Assembly: GCF_002288925.2 (NCBI RefSeq)
Contig: NW_022098045.1
Span: 3,805,408 to 3,869,407, forward strand
Source: Delphinapterus leucas
Taxonomy: Eukaryota; Chordata; Mammalia; Artiodactyla; Monodontidae
Direction: 5' to 3'
DNA: 64,000 bases
The notes beneath the pieces were generated by a model, which was not told the origin of the DNA, made no database searches, and saw nothing but the letters and a program-made list of their open reading frames with translations. The translations under genes and the position numbers were made by a program. Below, one piece after another: positions 1 through 11,435 of the stretch. The stretch's first letter is position 1. The number at the start of each line of letters is the position of its first letter.

Positions 1-845
1 GGTGTCCTTGTTTTTGTAGCCTCTGTTGTCTTTGAGTTTCCTTCCCTAAAGACTCCTTCTTAAATAAGATCTGAGACATGCAGTTCTTTACACTGGAATC
101 CCCTGTGATTTTACAGGAGTCCTATTGAAATAGTGGTAAAGTATGGGGGGAGAGAATGCGTTCTGGAGTCCTGTGGCTATAGGTCTTAGCCTTTTAGTGA
201 GTTTGTGTCCCAGGGCTAAGACCCTCACAAGGGCTTCTCAGTTTTGTTTTTTTCCTCCCTTGGGTGAGACAACAAGGTTACAAAGGGCGGGATTGGCTAT
301 TTCCTTTCCTCCGGGTGGGTTAGGCTGTGATAAAACAACAGACCGTGAGGCTCTTATAAAATAGTCTCCCCTGATGCAGGCATTGTTAAGAACAGAATAC
401 TTGAGGCATATTTCAGAATGGCTACTCCAACATTGACTGTGAGAAGGTGGTGGAGCTCCTGAAGGTAAAACTCACAAAAATGTGGGCCCCCCCCCCCCGC
501 TAAGCTTAGACCCTTCTGGAGTTTTTAACCCTCAAACCTGTCCACACTGAGCCTCCAGCAATTTACTAATTCTACTTTCAGGTTTTCTACCCTATGCTAG
601 TTCCTGCAGAGGTTTCTGCCCATGGATTTCTGCTCTGGTAAATTGTGATCCTCTGTATCCACCTGTCTGTCTTTCCAATTTGGGGGACAGCACTTTGTCC
701 TGTGACCACGATTTTCTGAGGACTATAAGAAGAGTTGTTGATTTTTAGTTGGTCCAGCAGTTTTTTGTTGTTGTTATGAAGATGGGAGTGACAACTTCCA
801 AGTTCCTTGCATATGCCTGATGCTGGGCTGGAAATCATAAGTCCA
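1..845 (-). mobile_element. Ancient L1/HAL1-like 5' segment (antisense)
   Basis: No host gene is seen. The text, read against remembered repeats, resembles the reverse complement of the 5' (UTR) side of an old mammalian L1 or HAL1 element. Recognisable stretches are the opening around 1-60, the middle around 590-720, and the block around 740-840 (TTTTTAGTTGGTCCAGCAG followed by GATGGGAGTGACAACTTCC). It is diverged, and the left end runs off the window. The alternative is an unrelated middle-repetitive sequence. Confidence 0.42.
487..498. repeat. Poly-C run
   Basis: Twelve consecutive C bases follow GGG. This is a homopolymer where both length variation and base-calling error are likely. Confidence 0.9.
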
Positions 846-1602
846 ATTTCATAAACTTTTCATTGTCTCATACTCACACTCTTTTAGGGATATTAACCCT
901 CTGCTCCAGTGCCCTGGCAGCAGGCCCGGGCACAAATTAGACAGAGGTCCCAGAACAGCCAACCTAGTCTCCTCTCTTCAGTGCAATCATTTCCTCCCTA
1001 ACAGCCTCAGAACAAGAGACACAGGGAGCAGACTGGAAAGTCTGACCCACGGTACCTTAAGAAACATCAATATTGTTGATAAAAACCCTTCACAAAATAC
1101 TGCCAACCATGCTCTCTTTTCCTAGAATCCCTAGAAGAAAAGAGATGGTAAGACATCCAATTAACCTGAGGGAAAACATTCCTACAAACTGTTATTAGAA
1201 TGAAAGAGGCTACTTCAAACATTTTTAGCTAAGAGCAAGAGTTGAACTGGGTTCCTGTGATTTTCAAAACTCTAATCCTTTTGAAGCCCTTAACTGCTTT
1301 GTACTCGGGCTGAATTAGGAAGTTCAATATTTTGTCCATGAGTCTGAAGTCTGAAAGAAAATCTCGTGATTCATTTTGAGTAGGAGATAATTTCAATACC
1401 CTTAAGGTGTTTCTAGGGATTATCCCAGAATAGGGGTAATTCTGAACTCGAGGGACATTATATATTAAAGAGGGTGGAGAATATCAAACACAAAGGAACT
1501 ATTCAATCAAACTAGAAACGCTTTCTGCAACTGTCATTCAGGAGGGAAGAGGCTATTTCCAATTTTAAATCAAATAACTAAGGTTGTGAATAATTTTCTC
1601 TT
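846..1602. other. No recognised feature
   Basis: AT-rich sequence with no long reading frame and no repeat I can name. It precedes the T-rich start of the next L1. Confidence 0.6.
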
Positions 1603-2163
1603 TTTTTCTAGTAATTTTTATTATAGTACAGTTGACTTACAATCAATATTGTGTTAGTTTCAGGTGTACAGCAAAGTGAAACACTTATACATGTACATCA
1701 CATATACCCACTCTTTTTAAGATTCTTTTCCCGTATAGGTCATTACAGAGTATTGGGTAGGGTTCCCTGTGCTCTACAGTAGGTCCTTATTTGTTATCTG
1801 GTTTACATATAGTAGTGTGTATATATCAATCCCAATATCCCAATTTATCCCTCTCCCACCCTTTCCCCACTGGTAACCATAAGTTTATTTTCTCCATCTG
1901 TGACTCTATTTCGTTTTTTTGTAAAGAAGTTCATTTGTACCATTTTTTTAGAGTCCACATATAAGCAACATCATACGATATTTGTCTTTCTCTGTCTGAC
2001 TTACTTCACTCAGTATGATAATCTCTAGGTGCATCCATGTTGCTGCAAGTGGTATTATTTCATTTTTTATGGCTGAGTAATATTCCATTGTATATATGTA
2101 CCACATCTTCTTTATCCACTCTTCTGTCGATGAACGTTTAGGTTGCTTCCATGTCTTGGATAT
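1603..2163 (-). mobile_element. L1 3' end, 5'-truncated
   Basis: Reverse complement of an L1 3' UTR plus the last codons of ORF2. It opens with a T-rich tail (1600-1610). It carries the antisense marks TACAGCAAAGTGAAAC, TTCCCTGTGCTCTACAGTAGG, GGCTGAGTAATATTCCATTG and CACATCTTCTTTATCCA. The 3' UTR is of the older kind found also at 34945-35140, distinct from the young L1 at 7228 and 58056. It breaks off near 2163 in the terminal part of ORF2. Confidence 0.85.
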
Positions 2164-3021
2164 CGTAAAGTGAATAATTGTGTCTTATTTAGATTTTTAA
2201 ACTGCTTTTGATGGTAACTATGGCTGCATTGGAAAGGAAAACTAGGTGGTTGCAGGGACAGGAGTGGGAGGGAAACCTGACTTCCATTGGAAACACCTTC
2301 ATACTTTTGGAATTGGTACCATGTGCATATATTAATTGTCCTAATCATTTATTCGTTGCTTATTAAATAAATAAATTTTATGAAGAATGTGGGTGATGTG
2401 CTAATTCCACCATTCCCAAATGCAACGGTTAGCATCATATAATCCTTTCCATAATTTCATTCAGCAGATGTTTTACTTGGTCTTATTCTCAAGCATCTGG
2501 TTTTCAAGATGGCTCTGTTGCTTACTCCTCTGCCCTGGGGTGGGATCAGTGACGACTTCCCAAAGAGAAAGAGAGAGACAAGTGAGGAAGTAAAGGATTA
2601 TCTCAATTTAAAGTAAAGAGGAAAATGGAGAATAACTTTTCAGAGCCAAATCTCAGGTTTAGTGCAACACCCTCAGCTCATTTGAGGAAGACTCACCCAC
2701 ATTAGTGGGGTAGAGATAACAAAGCACACCACTTCTTACACAGCAATTCTGAAACATGGAAAAGAAAGACACATGGTCTTTGTTCTCCCAAAGCGGGCCC
2801 AGATGGAGTTCCAGGAAAATTTTCCATGTTTCTCTTGTTGCGTCCTCACAGGCTACCCACCCTCAGTGATTGGGGGAGGAGAGTCTCCTCTCTTTTTTCT
2901 TTTTGTTTGTCCTCTTACACCTTCTTAAGTCCAGTGGATGATACTCATTTCTCACATACACACACACACTCACACACATACCTCCCCATATCATAAACCT
3001 TACTTCTGATAACGCGAAAGT
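2164..3021. other. No gene recognised; short CA-rich stretch
   Basis: Unique-looking sequence. The only structure is an interrupted CA repeat at about 2955-2982. No reading frame here resembles a known protein. Confidence 0.6.
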
Positions 3022-3035
3022 CTAAATTTCTCTTT

Positions 3036-3259
3036 TTTTTTTTTTTTTTTTTTGCGGTATGCGGGCCTCTCACCACTGTGGCCTCTCCCGTTGCGGAGCA
3101 CAGGCTCCGGACGCACAGGCTCCGGACGCGCAGGCTCAGCGGCCATGACTCACGGGCCCAGCCGCTCCGCGGCATGCGGGATCTTCCCGGACCGGGGCAC
3201 GAACCCGTGTCCCCTGCATCGGCAGGCGGAGTCTCAACCACTGAGCCACCAGGGAAGCC
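3036..3259 (-). mobile_element. CHR-type tRNA-Glu SINE, short form
   Basis: Reverse-strand SINE. The T tract (3034-3053) is the antisense poly(A) tail and the tRNA-like head lies at the right (GGGAAGCC at 3252-3259). The head matches tRNA-Glu: the 5' TTCCCTGGTGG pairs with a 3' CCGGGAA, and it retains the pol III B-box region GGTTCGTGCCCC. A 14-bp target-site duplication, CTAAATTTCTCTTT, is found at 3022-3035 and 3260-3273. A 15-bp block (ACAGGCTCCGGACGC) is tandemly duplicated at 3100-3129. It contains stop-free antisense frames that are not genes. Confidence 0.95.
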
Positions 3260-3273
3260 CTAAATTTCTCTTT

Positions 3274-4061
3274 CTTTTCTCTCTTCCCTGACTCATGTCC
3301 TGATTTCCTCTCAGGTTCTTCCCATGGGGTAGCTATGGTTCTCATCCAAACAGGGTATTCGAGATTCTGTCCTCTAGGTGAACCCTTAAGAAGAGCGTCT
3401 TAAACTCGAAAGTTTCAAAAAGGAAGAGGAAAGAAAGCGGACAATGGGCTGCAGCTGATTGTGTTCAGGAGAGGATGTGATTCTCATAATTCACAGGGGT
3501 TGATGATCTGCGGTAACAGTTGGAAGCCAGGGCCAGGGAATTGTGGATTCTAAAAAGAATCCAGTAATTGGAGGTGGGGTGATTATTCACAGAAAAATGG
3601 TGATAAACAGGAGTTTACTAGAATCTTCCCTGGAGGACACCTCCTGAGAGACAAGTAACTGGAAATACTTTAACCAGCCTCAAGCCTCAATACTTTCAAT
3701 TTATTGTGTGTGACTAAAGGTTCATGTGGAGAAAAGGGCTAGTGAGAGTCACACAAGATTTAAGATTGGTGAGAAAAAAGAGGTTAGAGATATATGAGGG
3801 GTGAGAGAAGAAATAATTAGAGGTTAAGAATCTCTTTTCTCCTGCTGACAACAATGATTTTCAAACTCCTTCAGAAGCTGTGAGCTTTCCCTTCTTGGCC
3901 TCTCCCTGACCCACTTCCCTCTTTCTCAGCCTGCAGTTGGCCGGGAGCAGTAGGGTGGAGTTTCCATGGGAGCCCCAGGGTGTCCAAGTGACCCCTTCCA
4001 ACCCCTATCTCACACACATCCCCCATCCCATCCACCCCCATTTCACACTCAATGAAAAGGG
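3274..4061. other. No recognised feature
   Basis: Purine-rich, moderately unique sequence. No repeat or gene was recognised. Confidence 0.55.
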
Positions 4062-4178
4062 CGCAAGAGGGAAGAGATATGGGAACATATGTATAACTGA
4101 TTCACTTTGTTATAAAGCAGAAACTAACACACCATTGTAAAGCAATTATACTCCAATAAAGATGTAAAAAAAAAAAAG
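4062..4178 (+). mobile_element. Very short L1 3' UTR insertion
   Basis: Sense-strand end of the young cetartiodactyl-type L1. It runs from GCAAGAGGGAAGAGATATGGG through TTGTAAAGCAATTATACTCC, then AATAAAGATGT and a poly(A) tail ending at 4178. Only the last ~115 bp are present, a severe 5' truncation typical of L1 insertions. AATAAA is the L1 polyadenylation signal. Confidence 0.9.
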
Positions 4179-5344
4179 GAACACGGGCGTTTCCCTAGAA
4201 ACAGAGGAGTTTAAACCACGCCCCCTTTCTCTCCTCAGCTCCTCAGTTTAGAATAAGTAATTCTATTCCGTATACTGATTTCTTTCCAGTTCAGTGAGAA
4301 TCTTCTCAATAAAATGGAAAAGATTATAATTAGACCCATTTACTATTTCATCTCATGTGAGCTTCAAAATAATTCTGAGCTGTAAGAAATGAGACTTCAC
4401 CCTCTTTTACCAATGAAAAAAAAGGAAACCAGCTTCATTGTTCAAACATTAATTTTATTCACAATGCCCCATTTTTACAAGGAAAAACAATAAAGAATTT
4501 CTTCTAGTTAACATTAGATTTTACTCAAACCTTGCTAGGAGCAGCAAGTTATTGAAGAATAAAGTAGATTGGATGTAAAGTGGTGAAAAAGAAGTTACCA
4601 GCTTGGGCACCTGTGGGAGAGGAGAAATGAGAATCTATATTTCCGAAAAGGTGAGTTAAACTGACAGGGGCTTTCTGCCACTGAGGAAACCTAGGGTGTA
4701 GGGAGTGTCTGTCTTTCTCAAGCACAGTGACACCCTTCGCAGCTATTATTACTTTTCTGCTGAGGCCTGTAGAGAAAAGAAGCAGGAGGTCTCAGAGCAG
4801 GATGCTGATAAAGCAAATTAGGGCTTTTCAAATGATCAGACTGAACTGCATGCACTGCAAGAGGAGATCTCCCGTGGCTAAGTTCAGAGACACAGCCAGC
4901 TACCGGGGCCACCAATCTAAACATCCCTGAGAATATTCCAAAATGGGAAAATCTCTACCTGCCAGATGGCCTCTCAGGGAGGGTACTGAATATGGATGCA
5001 GCCTGGAGTGGGCACAGTGAGACCCCCCAAAGGGTGTGCTTGTGTGACTGACCTGCGTAAGGAGGGTCAGGGTCACTGCAGGGCTCTGTTTTTTAGTTGT
5101 TTTAGATACATTCAGGGCCAGAGCTGAATTGCCTGCGATAAGAAAAGAAAGTTTGAGCACCACTCCTGTTTTTGGTCCTTCCCACATACAGCCCGGCAGT
5201 ACTCAGCATCACTTCTCAACAAACATAATTATTTTTTAATATCCATTTGAAGGAGAACCAAATTAATCCATCAGTCTGGGCTTCTCACATGTCTTGGTAT
5301 CATCCTGATTAAAGACATTAGGGCTTCGGGAGAGTCAGGCCCAA
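4179..5344. other. No recognised feature
   Basis: No convincing repeat or exon. Opposing short frames at 4718-4930 and 4900-5187 have no recognisable protein features and look like chance. Confidence 0.55.
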
Positions 5345-6440
5345 TGTTCAATATTCAGTGAGTGCTTATAGACCATCGACTGTATGCCAGGCACTATTCC
5401 AGGTACAGGGAATACATCACTGAACAAACAGATGAAAGTCCTTGTCCTTGGGAATTAAAGTTCGGCAGAAGGAGGCACAGAATAAATTTAAAATATGTTA
5501 AAATAAATTATAAAGTATGGGGCTTCCCAGGTGGCCCAGCGGTTGAGAGTCCACCTGCCGATGCAGGGGACACGGGTTCGTGCCGCGGTCTGGGAAGATC
5601 CCACATGCCGCGGAGCGGCTGGGCCCGTGAGCCATGGCCGCTGAGCCTGCGCGTCCGGAGCCTGTGCTCCGCAACGGGAGAGGCCACAACAGTGAGAGGC
5701 CCGCGTACCGAAAAAAAAAAAAAAAAAAAAAAATTATGAAGTTTGTTATAATAAATTATAAAGTATGTTATGAAGAAAAGTGCTACTTCAACAGTAAAAA
5801 TAGAACAGAGTAAGGAGGATGGGGGTGTGTGGCAGGCAAAAGTATGTGTGCAAGACTGTACTTTCCATGGGACCATCAGGGTCGACCTCCCTGAGAAGGT
5901 GCCACCTGAACAAAGTCTTGAAAGAGGTGAAGAATAAGCCTGACCATAGATGGGAGAAGAATTTCCTGGCAGAGGAAACAGCAAGGTGAGCCCCATGGTG
6001 GGAAAATGCCCAGCACCTTAGAGGAAGAGCAAGGAGGAAGAGGGCAAGAAGAGGGGATGAAGTCGGGAGGCAGCAGCAGGGGCATCGAGGAGCCAGACTA
6101 CATAGGGTCTTGTAGACCAGCACAGGATTTCGATTTTATTTTGAATACTGTAAAATAGGGAGGTCTTAGAGGATTTTAAGCACATGAATGATATGATCTG
6201 GTTGATTTATGTTTTTAAAATATAATTCTCCAGTCATGTTGAAAATAAGCTCTAGAAGACGTAGGGAAAAGCAAGGAAACCAGTTAGGAGTCCTGTGCAA
6301 CATTCCGGAGGGAGATGCTGGTGGTTGGGAAGCAGGGTTTTGGCAATTGAGGTGGTGAGAATTATCAAGTTATGGATGTAATCCTAAGGGTAAAGGCCAC
6401 AAGATTTCTTGATAGATTGGATGTGAGAAAGAAAGAAGAG
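5345..6440 (-). mobile_element. L2 LINE relic, 3' part, split by a SINE
   Basis: Reverse complement of the L2 3' region, an ancient CR1-like LINE. Visible in antisense order are CTGTATGCCAGGCACTATTCC, ACATCACTGAACAAACAGATG, a deletion-rich middle, GGCAGAGGAAACAGCAAGG, and ACATAGGGTCTTGTAGACC near 6100. The young SINE at 5519-5733 interrupts it, and the two halves join naturally when that is ignored. It grades into a purine-rich tract at its far end. Confidence 0.8.
5519..5733 (+). mobile_element. CHR-type SINE, short form, inside L2
   Basis: Starts GGGGCTTCCCAGGTGGCCCAG and ends GTACCG followed by a ~23-bp poly(A) tail. The B-box region reads GGGTTCGTGCCGCGG. The imperfect target-site duplication is AAATTATAAAGTATG on the left and AAATTATGAAGTTTG on the right. 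The A box has changed from the usual GGTGGCGCAG to GGTGGCCCAG. Stop-free translations of both strands here are by-products of the GC-rich SINE. Confidence 0.95.
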
Positions 6441-6586
6441 AAGGAGGGAGGGAGGCGAGGAGGGAGGAAGGAAGAAAGACGGGAGGGAGGGAGGGAGGGA
6501 AGGAGGAAAAAGAAAGAAAAAAGGGAAAACAGTAGGGAGGGAGGAAAGGAGGAGGGAGGGAGAGAAGGGGGAAGGGAAGGGAAGAA
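6425..6586 (+). repeat. GA-rich polypurine tract
   Basis: About 160 bp almost entirely of A and G, built from GGGA, GGAA and GAAA units with rare C or T interruptions. The long frames translated from it are Lys/Arg/Glu/Gly-rich low complexity and do not suggest a gene. It abuts the L2 relic. Confidence 0.95.
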
Positions 6587-6754
6587 TTCAAGGCTGACTC
6601 TAAGGTGTGTGGTCTGAGCCATCTGGAAGGATAGAGTTGCCATCAACTGATACACAGAGAAGACATCAGGGTAGGCAAGTTTAAGAAAATGAATCATTCC
6701 ATTTGGCACATTTTGATTGGAACTGTGAAGATGGTCAAGGAAAGATGCCGAGCT

Positions 6755-7060
6755 CAGCTCAAAGTCTCAAACTTAACATGTCCAGAACCACACTCCTGCA
6801 TCCATCATCTCTCACTCCCAATCCAAAGTATCTCTTGGCAGTCTTCTATTTGTCAGGGTATAGAAATTCTATTCAATCAGTTGCTCAAGCCAAAAACCTT
6901 CAAGTCACCCTGAATTCCCTCTTTCTGTCACATCCCACACCTAATTATCAACAAACATTATCAATTCTACTCAAAATGCACTCAGAATGTGATCATTTCT
7001 CACTCTGTTCAATGCCACTATCTCTATCCAAATCACTATTTTTTTCTAATAAAATTAATG
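6755..7060 (+). mobile_element. L2 LINE relic
   Basis: Sense-strand L2 segment from upstream of the 3' end. The marker is GTTGCTCAAGCCAAAAACC followed by TTCAAGTCACCCTGAATTCC and CTTTCTGTCACATCCCACA. Another copy of the same segment is found at 32360-32690. Confidence 0.75.
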
Positions 7061-7227
7061 GCTAAAATACACATAAAATGAACTCCTGGGTTAAACGTAA
7101 ATATTAAACTTCATCTCCAAAATTATTTTTTCTGTTATTTAAAAATTTAGTAGTCAAATATTTAAAGTTTGACATTATATATAAGAACTATAATTTCTTG
7201 TCACACATTTGCAATTCCAAATGGATC
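7061..7227. other. Short AT-rich spacer
   Basis: No feature recognised between the L2 relic and the L1 tail. Confidence 0.5.
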
Positions 7228-7661
7228 TGACTTTTTTTTTAACATCTTTATTGGACTATAATTGCTTTACAATGGTGTGTTAGTTTCTGCTTTATAACAA
7301 AGTGAACCAGCTATACATATACATATACTCCATATCTCCTCCCTTTTGCGCCTGCCTACCACCCCCCCAATCCCCCCCCCCCCGGCAGGTGGTCACAAAG
7401 CACAAAGCTGATCTCCCTGTGCTATGTGGCTGCTTCCCACTAGCTATCTATTTTACATTTGGTAGTGTATATATGTCCATGCCACTCTCTCACTTCATCC
7501 CAGCTTACCGTTCCCCCTCCCTGTGTCCTCAAGTCCATTCTCTCTGTCTGCGTCTTTATTCTTGTCCTGCCCCTAGGTTCATCAGAACCATTTTTTTTTT
7601 AGATTCCATATATTTGTGTTAGTATACGGTATTTGTTTTTCTCTTTCTGACTTACTTCACT

Positions 7662-9994
7662 CTATATGACAAACTCTAGGTCCATCCACCTCACCACAAA
7701 TAACTCAATTGTGTTTCTTTTTATAGCTGAATAATATTTCGTTGTATATATGTGCCACATCTTCTTTACCCATTCATCTGTTGATGGACACTTAGGTTGC
7801 TTCAATATCCTGGATATTGTAAATAGAGCTGCAATGAACATTGTGGTACATGACTCTTTTTGAATTACAGTATTCTCAGGGTATATGCCCAGTAGTGGCG
7901 TTGCTGGGTCATATGGTAGTTCCATTTTTAGTTTTTTATGGAACTTCCTTAGGTTCTCCATAGTTGCTGTATCAATTTACTTTCCCACAAACAGTGCAAG
8001 AGGGTTCCCTTTTCTCCACACCCTCTCCAGCATTTATTGTTTGTAGATTTTTTGATCATGGCCATTCTGACTGGTGTGAGGTGATACCTCATTGTAGTTT
8101 TGATTTGAATTTCTCTAATAATTAGTGATGTTGAGCACCCTTTCATGTGTTTGTTGGCAATCTGTTTATCTTCTTTGGAGAAATGTCTATTTAGGTCTCC
8201 TGCCCATTTTTGGATTGTGTTGATTGCTTTTTTGATATTGAGCTGCATGAGCTGCTTGTAAATTTTAGAGGTTAATCCTTTGTCAGTTGCTTCATTTGCA
8301 AACATTTCCTCTCATTCTGACGGTTGTCTTTTCGTCTTGTTTATGGTTTCCTTTGCTGTGCAAAAGGTTTTAAGTTTCATTAGGTCCCATTTGTTTATTT
8401 TTGTATTTATTTCCATTTCTCTAGGGGTCAAAAAGTATCTTGCTGTGATTTATGTCATAGAGTGTTCTGCCTATGTTTTCCTCTAAGAGTTTTATAGTGT
8501 CTGGCCTTACATTTAGGTCTTTAATCCATTTTGAGTTTATTTTTGCATATAGTGTTAAGGAGTGTTCTAATTTCCCTCTTTTAACGATGTAGCTGTCCAG
8601 TTTTCCCAGCACCACTTATTGAAGAGGTTGTCTTTTCTCCATTGTATATTCTTGCCTCCTTTATCAAAAATAAGGTTACCATATGTGCGTGGGTTTATCT
8701 CTGGGTTTTCTATCCTGTTCCATTGATCTATATTTCTGTTTGTGTGCCAGTACCATGCTGTCTTGATTACTGAAGCTTTGTACGGTAGTCTGAAGTCTGG
8801 GAGCCTGATTCCTCCAGCTGCGTTTTTCTTTCTCAAGATTGTTTTGGCTATTCGGGGTCTTTTGTGTTTCCATACAAATTGTGAATTTTTTTGTTCTACT
8901 TCTGTAAAAAATGCCACTGGTAGTTTGATAGGGATTGCATTGAATCTGTAGATTGCTTTGGGTAGTACAGTCATTTTCATAATGTTGATTCTTCCAATCC
9001 AAGAACATGGTATATCTCTCCATCTGTTTGTATCATCTTTAATTTCTTTCATCAGTGTCTTCTAGTTTTCTGCATACAGGTCTTTTGTCTCCTTAGGTAG
9101 GTTTATTCCTAGGTATTTTATTCTTTTTGCTGCAGTGGTAAATGGGAGTGTTTCCTTCATTTCTCTGTCAGATTTTTCATCATTTTTGTATAGGAATGCA
9201 AGAGATTTCTGTGCATTCATTTTGTATCCTGCTACTTTACCAAATTCGTTTATTAACTCTAGTAGTTTTCTGGTAGCATCTTTAGGATTCTCTATGTATA
9301 GTAGCATGTCATCTGCAAACAGTGAGAGCTTTACTTCTTTTCCAATTTGGATTCCTTTTATTTCTTTTTCTTCTCTGATTGCTGTGGCTAAAACTTCCAA
9401 ATCTATGTTGAATAATACTGGTGAGAGTGGACAACCTTGTATTGTTCTTGATCTTAGTGGAAATAGTTTCAGTTTTTCACCATTGAGAACGATGTTGGCT
9501 GTGGGTTTGTCATATATGGCCTTTATTATGTTGAGGTAAGTTCCCTCTATGCATACTTTCTGGAGAGTTTTTATCATATATAGGTTATGAATTTTGTCAA
9601 AAGCTTTTTCTACATCTACTGTGATGATCATATGGTTTTTCTCCTTCTATTTGTTAATATGTTAATATGGTTTATCACATTGATTGATTTGCATATAATG
9701 AAGAATCCTCGCATACCTGGGATAAACCCCACTTGATCATGGTGTATGACCCTTTTAATGTCCTGTTGGATTCTGCTTGCTAGTATTTTGTTGAGGATTT
9801 TTGCATCTATGTTCATCAGTGATATTGGCCTGTAGTTTTCTTTCTTTGTGACATCTTTGTCTGGTTTTGGTATCAGGGTGATGGTGGCCTCATAGAATGA
9901 GTTTGAGAGTGTTCCTCCCTCTGCTATATTTTGGAAGAGTTTGAGAAGGAAAGGTGTTAACTCTTCTCTAAATGTTTGATAGAATTCGCCTATA
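7662..9994 (-). pseudogene. L1 ORF2 remnant (reverse transcriptase and C-terminus)
   Basis: Broken ORF2p. From right to left it shows [20 protein letters not shown], the palm motif region [32 protein letters not shown], and the catalytic FADDM (about 9310-9325). The C-terminal region follows ([20 protein letters not shown], then the Cys-rich end). The endonuclease domain and the first ~400 residues are absent. Frameshifts and stops separate the blocks, so it cannot be active. ORF2p normally nicks DNA and reverse transcribes L1 RNA. Confidence 0.9.
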
Positions 9995-9995
9995 A

Positions 9996-10494
9996 GTTTT
10001 TGACTATAATGACTTCAAATATTTTCTCAGGTCCTTTCTCTCTCTCTTCTCCTTCTGGGACCCGCATAATGCGAATGTTGGTGCATTTAATGTTGTCCCA
10101 GAGGTCTCTTAGTCTAGCTTCACTTCTTTTCATTCTTTTTTCTTTATTCTGTTCTGCGGCAGTGAATTCCACCATTTTGTCTTCCAGGTCATTTATCTGT
10201 TCTTCTGCCTCAGTTATTCCGCTATTGATTCCTTCTAGTGAATTTTTCATTTCAGTTATTGTATTGTTCATCTCTGCTTGTTTGTTCTTTAATTCTTCTA
10301 AGTCATTGTTAAATATTTCTTGCATCTTCTTGACCTTTGCCTCCATTCTTTTCCCAAGGTCCTAGATCATCTTCACTATCATTATTCTGAATTCTTTGTC
10401 TGGAAAGTTGCCGATCTACACTACATTTAGTTGGTTTTTTTTCTAGGGTTTTATATTGTTTGTTCATCTGGTACATAGTTCTCTGCCCCTTCAT
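9996..10494 (-). pseudogene. L1 ORF1 remnant
   Basis: N-terminal and coiled-coil part of the L1 RNA-binding protein. It begins MKGQRTMYQMNKQYK at 10494, then a frameshift, then the heptad-rich stretch IFNNDLEELKNKQAEMNN and the start of the RRM-like domain (RLRDLWDNIKCTNIRIMRVP). It stops at the deletion junction, so the C-terminal domain is missing. Confidence 0.88.
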
Positions 10495-10577
10495 TTTGTC
10501 TATCTTTCTGTGAATGTGGTTTTTGTTCCACAGGCTGCAGAATGGTAGTTCTTCTTGCTTCTGCTGTCTGCCCTCTC

Positions 10578-10698
10578 TGTCAAGTTTTTACTGAGTATTT
10601 TCTATGTGTTTGGCTTTGGGCAAGATACCAAAGATACAGCAGTGAATAAAAAAAAACTCCCTGCCTTCATGAAGCTTATATCCTACTTAGGGGTGAGA

Positions 10699-10700
<2 letters not shown>
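10578..10700 (-). mobile_element. L2 3' end relic
   Basis: Antisense L2 terminus: TTTTACTGAGTATTTTCTATG, GATACAGCAGTGAATAAAA, then CTGCCTTCATGAAGCTTATA. It sits directly between the L1 5' end and an AT microsatellite. Confidence 0.7.

Positions 10701-10735
<35 letters not shown>
10701..10735. repeat. (AT)n microsatellite
   Basis: About 17 uninterrupted AT units. Confidence 0.97.
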
Positions 10736-10736
<1 letters not shown>

Positions 10737-11419
10737 GAGTGCCCCAGAGATCATCCTTTGGTGTGCGGCCAGGATCCCCTCTTCATCTTGGACTCTGCCT
10801 TCAAGGTCAGAGAGAGTTGGACTTGCTTCACCTTTATTCCTGGCATCTCTGAACTTTGTGTGATCAATAACCTCAGGATCACATGTGTTACCAACATGCA
10901 TAGTCAGGAAAACTAAGTAATTCAAGGAAGTATGAATTTCAGACTTATTGTTAATATATAAAATCACTATAAAATATTAAATAAATAGCACTTTTTTGGA
11001 GGGAAAATTTCAGTATGTGTTTTATATGCTGAAATTTTATAAGTTGATTGAAGTATAAATGTACTTGTACTATTATAAGAGTAAAATAATTAGTGATGGT
11101 GGTCAAAGTTGTAATTTTATGTAAAAAAGCAAACTATTTTCAAATGGTCTAATAGGGAAAAAGATTGATAGTTAATACAAATTATGAGAGTGTGTTATCT
11201 ATATAATTTTAGAAAGAATATTATACATATCTTTGTACTAACAAATGTTTATAAAAATATTGAATATTATTAAACTGCTAATAATAGTTGAATTGTAGTA
11301 AGGTGAATAATGATGAGGATGCTTAGGATATATCATTATTATAATCCTTGTAGTTTATATGCTAGTATTCATAACATTATGCAAAATAATTTCACACATT
11401 ATTTTGTATCTCTCGCTTT
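10736..11419. other. No recognised feature
   Basis: Unique-looking sequence, very AT-rich after 10960. No repeat or gene was recognised. Confidence 0.55.
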
Positions 11420-11435
11420 CTCACAGAGAGACAAA

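Larger units (their letters stand above)
7228..10577 (-). mobile_element. L1 element A, internally deleted
   Basis: Minus-strand LINE-1. The 3' end lies at 7228 (antisense poly(A), then AACATCTTTATTGGACTATA) and the 3' UTR covers 7240-7660, with a C-run at about 7370-7384. ORF2 remains cover 7662-9994 and an ORF1 remnant 9996-10494. A little 5' UTR ends near 10577 at CTTCTGCTGTCTGCCC. About a third of the element (the end of ORF1 and all of the ORF2 endonuclease) is missing at a sharp junction near 9995. It belongs to the same young lineage as elements B and C. No target-site duplication was found. Confidence 0.93.

Noticed and set aside
5508..5996. 162-codon minus-strand frame, and similar frames over every short SINE
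   Set aside because: The recurring protein (GSRAQPLRGM-, CGIFPDRGTNPCPLH-like) is simply the translation of the GC-rich, stop-poor SINE antisense strand. It recurs at each copy in whichever frame is open, with no start context or conservation.
6365..6709. Pro/Ser/Phe-rich minus-strand frame, and the Glu/Gly/Arg-rich frame opposite
   Set aside because: Translation of a GA polypurine tract; low complexity only.
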